Source of the DNA: Candidatus Gastranaerophilales bacterium
GTDB lineage: Bacteria > Cyanobacteriota > Vampirovibrionia > Gastranaerophilales > Gastranaerophilaceae
Reading direction: 5' to 3'
NCBI GenBank assembly: GCA_944322855.1
Contig: CALUQG010000005.1
Span: 62,001 to 126,000 of the forward strand
Length of the DNA stretch: 64,000 nucleotides
The position numbers were made by a program, and so were the translations under genes. Of this stretch, positions 1 to 8,637 are shown in pieces. Each line of letters starts with the position of its first letter. Within the stretch, counting starts at the first letter, position 1. The notes under the pieces were generated by a model. That model worked only from the letters and a program-made list of their open reading frames with translations, was not told where the DNA came from and made no database searches.

Positions 1-1197
1 AAAAGGCTTTCTCAGCTGCCTGATGTCGTCCTGTTTGATACTAATTTTGCTTTGTTAAAAGTCATAAAAACCAAAGATGGTAAATCTACAGTAGCCCAGC
101 CTAAAGATATTCCACTTGTTGTTAAAACAGGTTTATTTCCCCAAGATATGTTAGTTCCTCCGGGGCTTTATATTCCAGAGGAATTAAAAATTATAATGGG
201 AGATTTGAAAATTTCAACAACTGCTTCACGGGTTAATGATATTTTTAAAGAAGACAGCTTTATAAAAAAATCTGCTGCAACTACAAAATTTGTCCCTGTT
301 CAGTATATGCTTGGCAAAACCTTGTTAATTACTTCTTTGGATTCAAAAGTTGTTAATGTCGTCCCTACCGACTCAACCACTCCTAAATTTACACTTACTT
401 TAGAAAATTTACCCAAATTTATTTTGCCTGTGTGCAATGATGATTATATTTTAGTTGCGGCAGCAGGAAAAACTTATATAGATGTTGCAGATGTTAAGAA
501 TGAAGTTTTGGCAAAAAAGCTTGATCTTTCATATCAGCCTTCTGAAATAATTTTAAATAGAGATAAAACAAGAGCATATGTTTCAGTGTGTGATGATCAG
601 TCTATCTTTGTTATTGATTTAAAATCAATGTCTTTATTAGAAAAAATTAAAATAAAAGGTTATCCCAAAAACATATCTATTTCTCAAGATGACAAGATGA
701 TTGTTTATCAGGACAAGAATACAGGGGATATTTATACCTTGTCTTTAGACGAATCTTATTTGAATAAGTATGTTTATAATGCTTCTAATGTTTCTAAGTT
801 AGTCATAAAAGATAAAAATATATACATTTTATCAAGAACTTTAAGTGAGCTTCATGTTGTTGATACGGAAATTAAGGATTTGATATATAAACAGAAAGTT
901 GCTCAAAAACCTGTTGATATGATTTTAAGGGATAACATTCTTTATATATTAGGTTCATCAAATGAATTAGATACATTTAACCTTGATGATTTCTCCTATA
1001 ACAATAAGATAAAATTCGGTAATACAGGTTTTGCAAAGAATATTGTTCCTGTTGAAAATACAAATTTATTTTTGATAACAAATGTTTCTGACAAAAAGTA
1101 TTTTGTATATGACTACAAAAATAATCAGGTGCTGCAGTCAGTTTCTCTGCCTGTAATGATTAATGATTTACAGATTATTAATAAAAAACTTAATTGA
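1..1197 (+). CDS. Beta-propeller (YVTN/WD40-like) protein, 5' truncated
   Basis: The reading frame is open from the first base of the window, so the true start lies upstream; a TTG at 52 is only the first possible internal start. About 398 residues are visible. The middle and C-terminal parts show repeated four-strand units of the type '...ILNRDKTRAYVSVCDDQSIFVIDL' cut into blades ending in V/I-x-D, typical of YVTN or WD40-like beta-propellers. These proteins usually act as binding scaffolds, often extracytoplasmic. I see no catalytic motif. It ends with TGA at 1195-1197, 14 bp ahead of the methyltransferase start, so the two are probably co-transcribed. The function is unknown; the fold assignment is inferred from repeat pattern only. 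Confidence 0.6.
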   Translation, partial: KRLSQLPDVVLFDTNFALLKVIKTKDGKSTVAQPKDIPLVVKTGLFPQDMLVPPGLYIPEELKIIMGDLKISTTASRVNDIFKEDSFIKKSAATTKFVPVQYMLGKTLLITSLDSKVVNVVPTDSTTPKFTLTLENLPKFILPVCNDDYILVAAAGKTYIDVADVKNEVLAKKLDLSYQPSEIILNRDKTRAYVSVCDDQSIFVIDLKSMSLLEKIKIKGYPKNISISQDDKMIVYQDKNTGDIYTLSLDESYLNKYVYNASNVSKLVIKDKNIYILSRTLSELHVVDTEIKDLIYKQKVAQKPVDMILRDNILYILGSSNELDTFNLDDFSYNNKIKFGNTGFAKNIVPVENTNLFLITNVSDKKYFVYDYKNNQVLQSVSLPVMINDLQIINKKLN

Positions 1198-1211
1198 GAT
1201 TGATTTTTTTT

Positions 1212-1769
1212 ATGAATTTAATTGCACAAAATATATCTAACGAACTTGAAAAAACACAGCATGAATTTTGGAATATATCTCACCAAACTGCTGAATTTAT
1301 AAGTATGCTGATAAAAATTTCCAAAGTAAGAAATGTTCTTGAGATAGGAACATCAAACGGGTATTCAACACTCTGGATTGCTGATGCGTTAAAAGATTCG
1401 GGGCTAAACGGACATTTGACAACCATTGAATATTATGAGAAACGCCAGTGTATTGCCAGAGAAAATATTGAAAGATGTAATCTATCTGGGTTTGTTACAT
1501 TCAAACAGGGCAAAGCTCTGGAGATAATAAGCGCTCTTGATTTTATACCTGATATGGTTTTTATTGATGCTAACAAATCTGAATATATTCAATACTTTGA
1601 TATTTTAAAAGATAAGCTGCCGGTTGGTGCAATTATTCTTGCAGATAATGTAGTTTCACATGCTGCAAAAGTTGCGGATTTTCTTGAAGAAATTAAAAAT
1701 GATAATCGATTTCAGTCTCAGGTTCTGGACTTGCCTGCAGGCCTTTTAATGGCTTTAAAACTGTCCTAG
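1212..1769 (+). CDS. SAM-dependent O-methyltransferase (class I, family 3-like)
   Basis: A 185-residue Rossmann-type methyltransferase. The SAM motif I is VLEIGTSNGYST, followed by an acidic motif (TTIEYYEK) and the family-3 signature DMVFIDANKSEY with the metal-binding Asp, then IILADNVVSH. This pattern matches catechol/caffeoyl-CoA-type O-methyltransferases, which need a divalent cation; the substrate cannot be read from sequence. I chose ATG 1212; a longer reading from TTG 1194 adds six residues, overlaps the upstream stop and has no Shine-Dalgarno. It is followed by a terminator-like hairpin and faces fabF tail to tail. Confidence 0.8.
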   Translation: MNLIAQNISNELEKTQHEFWNISHQTAEFISMLIKISKVRNVLEIGTSNGYSTLWIADALKDSGLNGHLTTIEYYEKRQCIARENIERCNLSGFVTFKQGKALEIISALDFIPDMVFIDANKSEYIQYFDILKDKLPVGAIILADNVVSHAAKVADFLEEIKNDNRFQSQVLDLPAGLLMALKLS

Positions 1770-1793
1770 TTTGTTATAGTTTTATTTCATGTA

Positions 1794-1827
1794 ACAAAAA
1801 AGACCCGTATAGTCGGATTTTTTTTGT
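1794..1827. terminator. Bidirectional terminator between the O-methyltransferase and fabF
   Basis: An imperfect hairpin: ACAAAAAA, internal mismatch, CCG, loop TATAGT, CGG, then a run of eight T ending in GT that pairs with the 5' A-run. It has a T-tract on both strands and sits in the 81-bp gap between two convergent genes. The GC core is only three pairs, so strength is uncertain. Confidence 0.45.
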
Positions 1828-1850
1828 TAAATTCAAATTGATTGTTTTTA

Positions 1851-3107
1851 TTAAGCTTCGTATTTTTTAAACAGAATAGAAGCATTGTGGCCGCCAAAGC
1901 CAAACGAATTTGTCAATGCATATTTTACATTAGCTTTTTGAGCTTTATGCGGAACATAATTCAAGTCAGCAACAGCTTCATCTTGATTATCAAGGTTTAT
2001 GGTTGGCGGAATTATTCCTGTATTTATTGCTTCTATACAAACGATGGATTCAGCAGCACCGGTTGCACCAAGCATGTGTCCATGCATTGATTTTGTTGAG
2101 CTTACTTTGAGATTAGGATTTGTTTTCAAATCACCAAAAACTCTTGCAATTGCTTGAGACTCAGCTATATCGCCAAGGCCTGTGCTTGTACCGTGAGCGT
2201 TAACATAATCAACTTCTTTCGGGCTAATTCCTGCATCTTTAACGGCAAGTGTCATTGCCATAGCTGCACCGGAACCGTCTGCCGCTGGAGCAACAATATC
2301 ATACGCATCAGCAGTTTGTCCGTATCCGACAATTTCTGCATAAATTTTTGCACCACGTTTTTTAGCGTGTTCCAGCTCTTCCAAAATCAGAATAGCTGCA
2401 CCTTCTGCCATGATAAATCCGTCTCTGTCTTTGTCATATGGACGTGAAGCTTTTTGAGGCTCGTCATTATGCTTTGAAAGCGTTCTTGCGCTTGTAAATG
2501 CACCTATACCGAGTTTTGTAATAACAGCTTCTGCGCCGCCTGCAACAATAACATCTGCGTCATCCCATTGAATAGAACGGAAAGCATCACCAACAGAGTG
2601 AGCTGAAGTTGCACATGCTGTTACGACAGCTTTATTAACACCTTTTGCACCGTGTTTAATAGAAATTCTGCCGGCACCCATATCAGCAATAATCATTGGC
2701 ACAGTAAACGGAGAGCATTTTGTCGGTCCTTTGGCAGTAATTATGTCGTGCTGCTTTTCAAAAGTATCAAAACCGCCAGCTGCAGAACCAACAATTACAC
2801 CGTATCTGTAAGGATCAACATTTTCTCCTGCAACAATCCCTGAATCGGCAATTGCTTCATCAGCAGCAACCATTGCAAATTGAGTATATCTGTCCATACG
2901 TCTTGCATCTTTGGGGTCAAGATATTCTTCAGGTTTGAAGTTTTTTACTTCTCCGGCAATATGAACAGTATGACCTTCAAGAGATATATTCTCTATAGTA
3001 GAAATACCGCTTTTACCTTCGATAAGACTGTTCCAAAAATTTTCAACACCTACACCAAATGGAGAAACAATCCCTATACCTGTAACAACAACTCTTCTTT
3101 TACTCAT
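1851..3107 (-). CDS. fabF: Beta-ketoacyl-ACP synthase II (FabF)
   Basis: 418 residues, the usual length of the family. FabF condenses malonyl-ACP with acyl-ACP in the elongation step of type II fatty acid synthesis in the cytosol. The catalytic triad is visible: Cys165 in TACATSA, His305 in NAHGTST, and His344 in KSMHGHMLGATG, with the Lys339 of the K-S motif. The N-terminal VVVTGIGIVSPFG and the C-terminal NSFGFGGHNASI are family hallmarks. The start ATG has AAAGGT about 10 bp upstream. It lies directly downstream of acpP, the usual arrangement, separated by 142 bp that hold a terminator-like hairpin and a second perfect inverted repeat, which may set the ratio of the two products. Confidence 0.97.
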   Translation of the reverse strand: MSKRRVVVTGIGIVSPFGVGVENFWNSLIEGKSGISTIENISLEGHTVHIAGEVKNFKPEEYLDPKDARRMDRYTQFAMVAADEAIADSGIVAGENVDPYRYGVIVGSAAGGFDTFEKQHDIITAKGPTKCSPFTVPMIIADMGAGRISIKHGAKGVNKAVVTACATSAHSVGDAFRSIQWDDADVIVAGGAEAVITKLGIGAFTSARTLSKHNDEPQKASRPYDKDRDGFIMAEGAAILILEELEHAKKRGAKIYAEIVGYGQTADAYDIVAPAADGSGAAMAMTLAVKDAGISPKEVDYVNAHGTSTGLGDIAESQAIARVFGDLKTNPNLKVSSTKSMHGHMLGATGAAESIVCIEAINTGIIPPTINLDNQDEAVADLNYVPHKAQKANVKYALTNSFGFGGHNASILFKKYEA

Positions 3108-3160
3108 TATAATGTAAACCTTTTTCTTAAACTCGGATTTTAGAAGTTATAAACACACAT

Positions 3161-3183
3161 ATTTCTCTGATTATCAGAGAAAT
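3161..3183. repeat. Perfect 10-bp inverted repeat in the acpP-fabF gap
   Basis: ATTTCTCTGA at 3161-3170 is the exact reverse complement of TCAGAGAAAT at 3174-3183, with a 3-nt loop. No T-run follows on either strand, so it is not a standard terminator. It could be an mRNA processing or stabilising hairpin or an operator in front of fabF. Confidence 0.55.
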
Positions 3184-3199
3184 ATCGTACTTTATTTTG

Positions 3200-3231
3200 A
3201 AAAATTAGGGGAGTATTGTTCATGCTCCCCT
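3200..3231 (-). terminator. Rho-independent terminator downstream of acpP
   Basis: On the minus strand AGGGGAG, an 11-nt loop and CTCCCCT form a 7-bp GC-rich stem (3207-3213 with 3225-3231) followed by AATTTTT. It lies 19 bp past the acpP stop codon and before fabF, so it probably gives an abundant short acpP message with partial read-through into fabF. Confidence 0.75.
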
Positions 3232-3249
3232 GATTTTATAAAACACAAA

Positions 3250-3483
3250 TTATGAATGTGATTCGATGTAATTAACTGCATCCTGAACAGTAGCAATTTT
3301 TTCAGCATCTTCATCAGGGATTTCGCAGCCGAATTCTTCTTCAAAAGCCATTACCAATTCAACTGTATCTAATGAATCTGCACCCAAATCAGCTGTAAAA
3401 CTAGCATTTGGAGTAACGAGATTTTCGTCAACACTCAATTGCTCAACTACAACTTTTTTTACTCTCTCAAGAACTGTACTCAT
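3250..3483 (-). CDS. acpP: Acyl carrier protein
   Basis: A 77-residue acidic four-helix protein. The phosphopantetheine attachment Ser37 sits in [13 protein letters not shown], followed by the conserved [14 protein letters not shown] helix III region. It carries growing acyl chains for fatty acid synthesis and donates hydroxyacyl chains to the lipid A pathway, whose later genes lpxI and lpxB lie at 11.7-13.7 kb. AGAGGTAG lies 8 bp before the ATG, and a good sigma-70-like promoter lies upstream at 3530-3557. Confidence 0.98.
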   Translation of the reverse strand: MSTVLERVKKVVVEQLSVDENLVTPNASFTADLGADSLDTVELVMAFEEEFGCEIPDEDAEKIATVQDAVNYIESHS

Positions 3484-3529
3484 GTTTTTTCTACCTCTTT
3501 TTAATTAACTACGTATTTATTTCACTTAT

Positions 3530-3557
3530 ATTATACTATTTCAATATAAATATGCAA
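3530..3557 (-). promoter_or_regulatory. Sigma-70-type promoter of acpP
   Basis: Read on the minus strand, TTGCAT (3557-3552), a 16-bp spacer and a consensus TATAAT (3535-3530) lie about 45 bp before the acpP start. No competing motif as good was found in this gap. Confidence 0.6.
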
Positions 3558-3582
3558 TTTTGTAAAGCGTTAACTGATACAT

Positions 3583-4491
3583 TTAATGATTTTTAACAAA
3601 TTTGATATTTGTTTGACTATCTGAGCAATTCAAAATGGCATTGACACCTATCGGAAAAGTCAAGAAATCTCTTTCATGTCCAAATTTCAAACCTTTTACA
3701 ACCGGTATTTCGTATTTATTTGCAATTTCCTTGAACAATTTATCAAGAATTTCATTGTTGTCTATGTTTGAAAAATATCCAAGAACAATGGCTTTGCAAT
3801 TTGTTTTAAATTTAGAAATGTTAAACAATTGTGCAAACATTTTATCTATCTTGTATACAGGTTCATTGATATCTTCTGCAATAAAAATAAAATCATCATC
3901 CGGTATAAAGTCTATTCCGCACAATGACTGAATTGTTGACAGATTACCGCCCCATAAAACACCTGAAGCGTTTTCTGATTTATAGACACGGGAATTTTCT
4001 AATCGTAACTCTGTTAATCCATTTTCAATAACATCAAAAAAAGATTTTTCGGTATAGTCAGATATTTGATTTCCAAAATCAGAATAAGCCATAGGAGAAT
4101 TGTATGTAACCAATCCTGTGTTTTTATAAATCATTAATGATAAAGCCGTTATGTCTGAATACCCTCCAAAAAATTTTGGATTATCTTTTATTGTTTTGTA
4201 GTCTATCTTGTCAATAATTCTGATGGAACCATATCCGCCTCTTGCCGCTATTATTGCTTTTATTGTTTTGTCAGCAAAAAATCTGTTCAATTCTGATGCT
4301 CTAGTTTCATCATCTGCACACAGATAACCGTTTTGCTTCTCAGGAAGATATGAAATTTTGACATTGTACCCTTTAGACTCTATAAATTCTTTTGCTCTGT
4401 TTAATTTAGAATAATCGTCAATTTTTCCGCTTACACATAAAATACCGATAGTGTCGCCTTTTTTAAGATGTTCTGGGTAAATTAAATCCAT
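3583..4491 (-). CDS. ldcA: LD-carboxypeptidase (peptidase family S66, LdcA type)
   Basis: 302 residues, normal for S66. These cytoplasmic serine peptidases remove the terminal D-Ala from murein tetrapeptides during cell-wall recycling. The expected Ser-Glu-His triad is visible: Ser89 in RGGYGSIR, Glu206 in FIAEDINE, and His272 in KFGHERDF. The GGYSDITAL and WGGNLSTI motifs are also present; the family's usual HGPM motif reads NSPM here. AAGGAT lies about 8 bp before the ATG. It is a single gene diverging from dnaX, and its stop is 99 bp beyond the acpP start. An M14 amidopeptidase at 8.6-9.3 kb may act in the same recycling route. Confidence 0.88.
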   Translation of the reverse strand: MDLIYPEHLKKGDTIGILCVSGKIDDYSKLNRAKEFIESKGYNVKISYLPEKQNGYLCADDETRASELNRFFADKTIKAIIAARGGYGSIRIIDKIDYKTIKDNPKFFGGYSDITALSLMIYKNTGLVTYNSPMAYSDFGNQISDYTEKSFFDVIENGLTELRLENSRVYKSENASGVLWGGNLSTIQSLCGIDFIPDDDFIFIAEDINEPVYKIDKMFAQLFNISKFKTNCKAIVLGYFSNIDNNEILDKLFKEIANKYEIPVVKGLKFGHERDFLTFPIGVNAILNCSDSQTNIKFVKNH

Positions 4492-4553
4492 GATATCCTT
4501 TTCTTTTCATTTACCGTATAATTATATTATACGATTTGGATTGGAGTAAAGTT

Positions 4554-6461
4554 TTGGCTGAAAGATACTTACCACTATATAGAAAATATCGTCCTCAGAC
4601 ATTTAAAGATTTAATTGGACAGGAAAATATTGTAAAGGCACTTTCAAATGCAATAAATTTGAACAAAATATCGCATGCATATTTGCTTTGCGGTCCGAGA
4701 GGTACAGGTAAAACAACAACTGCCAGAATTATTGCAAAATCGTTAAATTGTGCTCAAGGCCCGACTCTTGAACCTTGCGGTAAATGCCCGAGCTGTCTTG
4801 ATATTGCAAATTCGACTCCGATTGATGTTATAGAGATTGATGCTGCATCTAACAGAAAAGTTGAAGACGCAAGAAATATACTTGAAAAAATTCAGTTTGT
4901 TCCTGTTAACGGCAGGTTTAAAATATATATAATAGACGAAGTTCATATGCTCACCACCGAGGCTTTTAATACGTTATTAAAAACACTTGAAGAACCCCCT
5001 GAGAATGTAATATTTATACTTGCTACAACAGAACCCCATAAGGTGCTGGATACTATCATTTCAAGATGCCAAAGGTTTGACTTCAGGCGTATTACGACTG
5101 ATGATATTGTCTCCAGACTCAAATATATATGTGAGCAAGAAAAAATTAAAATTACAGAAGATGCTCTATTTACAATAGCACGAAGCTCCCAAGGCGGTAT
5201 GAGAGATTCTCTTGCTCTGCTCGACCAAATTAGTGTTCTTGACGCTGACAAGGAGATTACATCTGACGATGTAAATGAGATGCTTGGCAGATTGTCTTTT
5301 GATGTATTATTTGAACTAACTAATAATATTCTTGCTTCAAATACTCAAGAAGCTTTGAATATTCTTGATAAAGTTTATAACAAAGGTAATGAACCTTTTC
5401 AAATTGTATCGAATTTGATTCAGTATTTTAGAAATCTTCTTATAGTAAAAAACTGTTCAGATAGAAAAATTGCTGCAGAACTCACACAGCTCGCCGAGTC
5501 TCATATTTTGAACTTAAAAGAGCAAGGAGAAAATATTCAGCCTGAGCAAATGCTTTATGTAATTGAGAGGTTGTCTTTTTATTCAAAAGAAATAAAAGAA
5601 ACTACAAATAGATATCTATGGCTCGAATTATGTATAATTGAACTTTCTTCTAATGTAAAATACAGTTCGTATTCTGCTTTATTAGAAAGAATAGAAAAGC
5701 TTGAAGCTCAAGTTTCTTCAGATAGCTATTCAGTTAGCGCTGATAGACCCCTTACTGTTTTTAAAATTCCTGAATTGAAAAAGGAAAATATACCTCCAAA
5801 ACAAGATTCTGAGCCGTCCATAGCAAAACAAGAACCTCAGGTTAATACAAATCTAATAGAAAATAATAATAAAGAACAATTAAATAATAATTCAGAAAAT
5901 GTAGAAAATGTAGAAATTGATAATTCTTCAATGAATGCCTTGTCAAATTCAATCTCATCTTCTCAGTCTGATAATAATTCTGATACTGATATTATGTCTG
6001 CATGGCAGGGAATTTTGCAAAACATTGACAGTATTCCTTCAAGAATGTTTTTCTATAATTTGTCACGGCCGGTTTCTCTAACTAAAGATGGTATTGAAAT
6101 TGCCTTTTTGAAGGATATTTTTGTTAAGCAGGCTAAAGAAGAATCCAAAAATGCACCGCTAAAAAAAGCCGCATTAAAGTACTTTGGCGTTGATGATATA
6201 AATATTCACATTAAGCTGGTAAATACAAATGAAATAAGCAGTACAAAACCCTCTTTGGATAAGCTTGAAAAAAAGGCTCCGGTGCAAAATAGTGCACCGC
6301 AATCTACAGAAATTGAGGATGAGAATGCGATACTTCTCGAAAATGAGCTGCATCCAATTTCTGATACTGCTAAAAAAAATGAAGCTAATGTAAATATAGA
6401 TAATTTATCTGACCAATCCAAAATGGTCATGGAACTTTTTAACGGAAAATATATAGAATAA
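4554..6461 (+). CDS. dnaX: DNA polymerase III subunits gamma/tau (DnaX)
   Basis: The clamp-loader ATPase. The N-terminal AAA+ domain has YRPQTFKDLIGQ, Walker A GPRGTGKTTTAR, four zinc-binding Cys (C...PCGKCPSC), Walker B with DEVHML, sensor ATTEPHKV and SQGGMRDSLALLDQ. Domain III follows, then a long Asn/Ser-rich linker (about residues 400-480) and a C-terminal tau-like region. I choose TTG 4554: GGAG lies 7 bp upstream, while the TTG at 4536 has no ribosome site and falls just after -10-like TATAAT/TATTAT boxes at 4517-4530. No programmed frameshift site is evident near the domain III boundary. It ends inside a perfect bidirectional terminator. Confidence 0.96.
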   Translation: MAERYLPLYRKYRPQTFKDLIGQENIVKALSNAINLNKISHAYLLCGPRGTGKTTTARIIAKSLNCAQGPTLEPCGKCPSCLDIANSTPIDVIEIDAASNRKVEDARNILEKIQFVPVNGRFKIYIIDEVHMLTTEAFNTLLKTLEEPPENVIFILATTEPHKVLDTIISRCQRFDFRRITTDDIVSRLKYICEQEKIKITEDALFTIARSSQGGMRDSLALLDQISVLDADKEITSDDVNEMLGRLSFDVLFELTNNILASNTQEALNILDKVYNKGNEPFQIVSNLIQYFRNLLIVKNCSDRKIAAELTQLAESHILNLKEQGENIQPEQMLYVIERLSFYSKEIKETTNRYLWLELCIIELSSNVKYSSYSALLERIEKLEAQVSSDSYSVSADRPLTVFKIPELKKENIPPKQDSEPSIAKQEPQVNTNLIENNNKEQLNNNSENVENVEIDNSSMNALSNSISSSQSDNNSDTDIMSAWQGILQNIDSIPSRMFFYNLSRPVSLTKDGIEIAFLKDIFVKQAKEESKNAPLKKAALKYFGVDDINIHIKLVNTNEISSTKPSLDKLEKKAPVQNSAPQSTEIEDENAILLENELHPISDTAKKNEANVNIDNLSDQSKMVMELFNGKYIE

Positions 6462-6496
6462 AAAAAGTCCTGTATATAAAATACAGGACTTTTTTT
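6460..6496. terminator. Perfect bidirectional terminator between dnaX and hpf
   Basis: A7-GTCCTGTAT (6460-6475), loop ATAAA, ATACAGGAC-T7 (6481-6496): a 16-bp perfect stem with an A-run on one side and a T-run on the other. It serves both dnaX (plus) and hpf (minus); the dnaX stop codon TAA overlaps its first base. Confidence 0.95.
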
Positions 6497-6507
6497 ATTA
6501 TCCTTTA

Positions 6508-6876
6508 TTATTCAGAAACTGTTTCAGATTCAGCTTCTTCCGGAATGGAAGCTGTTCTAATCGAATCAGATTTTGATTTTCCGAGATTTTTATCTTTAAA
6601 TTTTTTCACCTGTCTGGCCAATTTGTCAGCGACAAGATCAATACTTGCATACATTGATTCAGCTGTTTCAGCTACGTGAACAGCACCTGTTGTCAATTTG
6701 CATGTAACTTCAGCTGTATGGTTTTCGGCAACACTTGGATTTTTAATTACAGTAAGCATTACATCTATACCTTCAATTTGGTCATAGTGATTAGCTACTT
6801 TACCGATTTTTTCTTTTGCGTAAGCTTTGATGGCATCGGTAATTTCAATGTTTTTGCCGTTTACATAAATGTGCAT
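6508..6876 (-). CDS. hpf: Ribosome hibernation promoting factor (HPF/RaiA family, short form)
   Basis: 122 residues. The N-terminal hundred residues match the S30AE/HPF fold: MHIYVNGKNIEITDAIKAY, KIGKVANHY, then E-V-T-x-K and ESMYASIDLVADKLARQVKKFKDK. These proteins bind the decoding region of the 30S subunit and inactivate ribosomes in stationary phase. The long-form dimerisation domain is absent; the C-terminus is a short acidic tail. GGAGG lies 7 bp before the ATG. A near-consensus promoter lies upstream and shares its -35 hexamer with the divergent GH13 gene. Confidence 0.92.
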   Translation of the reverse strand: MHIYVNGKNIEITDAIKAYAKEKIGKVANHYDQIEGIDVMLTVIKNPSVAENHTAEVTCKLTTGAVHVAETAESMYASIDLVADKLARQVKKFKDKNLGKSKSDSIRTASIPEEAESETVSE

Positions 6877-6907
6877 GAATAGCCTCCAATAATAATGATA
6901 CTTTCTT

Positions 6908-6936
6908 AGTATACCTCATCTTTTGTCGAGTTGCAA
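6908..6936 (-). promoter_or_regulatory. hpf promoter with palindromic -35 element
   Basis: On the minus strand: TTGCAA (6936-6931), a 17-bp spacer, TATACT (6913-6908), about 32 bp before hpf. The hexamer TTGCAA is its own reverse complement and is also the -35 of the promoter running the other way. Confidence 0.75.
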
Positions 6937-6959
6937 TGACTATGTGAGTTTTGTATAAT
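6931..6959 (+). promoter_or_regulatory. GH13 gene promoter using the same -35 hexamer
   Basis: On the plus strand: TTGCAA (6931-6936), a 17-bp spacer, consensus TATAAT (6954-6959), about 29 bp before the ATG at 6988. Both divergent promoters are thus centred on one six-base palindrome, so RNA polymerase could occupy only one at a time. Confidence 0.75.
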
Positions 6960-6987
6960 TTGTTTATTAATACTGGAGGAGTTAAAA

Positions 6988-8637
6988 ATGAAAAAATTTA
7001 GTATAAAACTTTTAATTACTGCAATATTTATGTCAATATCTATGCCCTGTTTTGCTGCATATAACAATGGAGTGTGGGTGAATGATGCAAAAAGCCTTTT
7101 CTTAAGAAATAAAGCAATAATTTTGGGCATAAATATAAGAAGCTTTAATGCTGTTGATAAGAATAACAATGATATCATTGAAATAGAAAAGGGCGAAACA
7201 CCCGGATATTTTACAAACGCTGTAGACAGACTTGATGAGCTTGCTGCTCTCGGTATTAATACAATTCATGTTCTTCCTGTGACTCCGGCCGGTAAAGTAA
7301 AAGCACTTGGCACAGCCGGTTCATTGTATGCAATGTCTGATTTTTCTAAGCTCAATTCTCAGCTTGATGATCCTGATAACGACATTGATGTTTTTCAAGA
7401 AGCTAAAATTTTTGTAAAAGAATGTCATAAAAGAAACATCAGAGTAATTTTCGATATGCCAAGCTGTGGTTCTTATGATATGTATCTGGCTAATCCTGAT
7501 TTATTTTTAACTGATGCTTCCGGGCAGCCGATTGTGCCTTCTGATTGGACAGATGTCAGAGTCTTTAAAACGCAAAATGCAGATGGTACTTTAAATGATG
7601 CTGTTTTTAATTTGTATAAAAAGTATATTGATATGGTTCAAAAACTTGGTGTTGATGGTATTAGAGCAGATGTTGCAACGTCAAAACCTTATGACTTCTG
7701 GAAGAATTTGATTTCCTATGCTCAAAGAAATGACAAAGAATTCCTTTTTATTGCTGAAGCCTCGGAAAGCTGGAATACTCCTATTGCAAAAGATGTTGTT
7801 TTTACACCTTATTACAAATTGCTTGAAGCAGGTTTTGACGGTTGGTATGGCAGCTTTTTCAACTTTAAAGATTGGGATACTTCTGAAAAAATGTCTAAAG
7901 AGTTATCCTTGATTAAATCTGTCAGATCTGAATTTGCTTTGAAAAAGCAGCCAAAAGCTGTTCTTGGCAGTTTTGCAACTCACGATGTGGAATCCCCTGT
8001 GAATACAGGCGGCATGCCATACACAAATATGCTCATCTGGTTACAGGCGACATTGCCTTTAAACACATATTTTGTTGACGGAATTCAAACAGGTGATGCG
8101 TATCAGTATAAATATGCTAACCAGAAGGCTGAAAAATCATACACAGATGATGATTACTATTTTGTTCACAAAGGCAAAATCGATATATTTAATTTTTCTA
8201 GAAAACCAGGCGGCCCTAACAAAAATCTAGAATCTGATTTTCAAATGGCAAATAAACTCAAAACTATGTCTAATGAGATTTTAAACAAAGGTGAATTACA
8301 GTTTTTAAATACAAGTAACCCTAATATATTTGCTTATCAGATTAAACTAAAATACTCTTCGATTCTGGTTATTTTTAACAAAGATTTAGTTTATCAAAGT
8401 GAAGGAAAAATCAATCTCAAAGACCATACTGAGGCAGACATGATGTTCCCTCTAAAAAGTACAACACAGCCAACATTCAAAAAGAAAGATTTAATTCTTG
8501 ATATGGCGCCCGGTGAAATAATTGTCTTTCTTATTAGTAAACCTGATCCGTCTCAAGTTCCAAAAACTGAGAAGAACAGCTGGTTTATAAAAAAAGAAAT
8601 TATTACAACCAATAAAGGACCGGTTAAAAAGAAGTAA
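6988..8637 (+). CDS. Secreted alpha-amylase family (GH13) glycoside hydrolase
   Basis: 549 residues with a signal peptide (KKFSIKLLITAIFMSI, cleavage near CFA-A at residues 23-24). The GH13 catalytic core is present: the nucleophile Asp228 with Arg226 in GVDGIRADVA, the acid/base Glu257 in FLFIAEASES, and the stabilising pair His332-Asp333 in FATHDVESP. Conserved region I is degenerate: VIFDMPSCGS replaces the usual D-x-V-x-N-H. It therefore probably cleaves alpha-glucans or related oligosaccharides outside the inner membrane. GGAGGAG lies 7 bp before the ATG. Its last 14 bases overlap the 3' end of the convergent M14 gene. Substrate and exact subfamily are not determined. Confidence 0.87.
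   Translation: MKKFSIKLLITAIFMSISMPCFAAYNNGVWVNDAKSLFLRNKAIILGINIRSFNAVDKNNNDIIEIEKGETPGYFTNAVDRLDELAALGINTIHVLPVTPAGKVKALGTAGSLYAMSDFSKLNSQLDDPDNDIDVFQEAKIFVKECHKRNIRVIFDMPSCGSYDMYLANPDLFLTDASGQPIVPSDWTDVRVFKTQNADGTLNDAVFNLYKKYIDMVQKLGVDGIRADVATSKPYDFWKNLISYAQRNDKEFLFIAEASESWNTPIAKDVVFTPYYKLLEAGFDGWYGSFFNFKDWDTSEKMSKELSLIKSVRSEFALKKQPKAVLGSFATHDVESPVNTGGMPYTNMLIWLQATLPLNTYFVDGIQTGDAYQYKYANQKAEKSYTDDDYYFVHKGKIDIFNFSRKPGGPNKNLESDFQMANKLKTMSNEILNKGELQFLNTSNPNIFAYQIKLKYSSILVIFNKDLVYQSEGKINLKDHTEADMMFPLKSTTQPTFKKKDLILDMAPGEIIVFLISKPDPSQVPKTEKNSWFIKKEIITTNKGPVKKK

Noticed and set aside
2154-2447. Plus-strand frames opposite fabF and other minus genes
   Set aside because: These are antisense shadows; their Cys/Ser-rich translations lack any motif and the minus-strand genes are certain.
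6159-6192. Run of seven A in dnaX as a programmed frameshift site
   Set aside because: It lies near residue 535, far past the domain III boundary where a gamma product should end, and has no Shine-Dalgarno stimulator in view.
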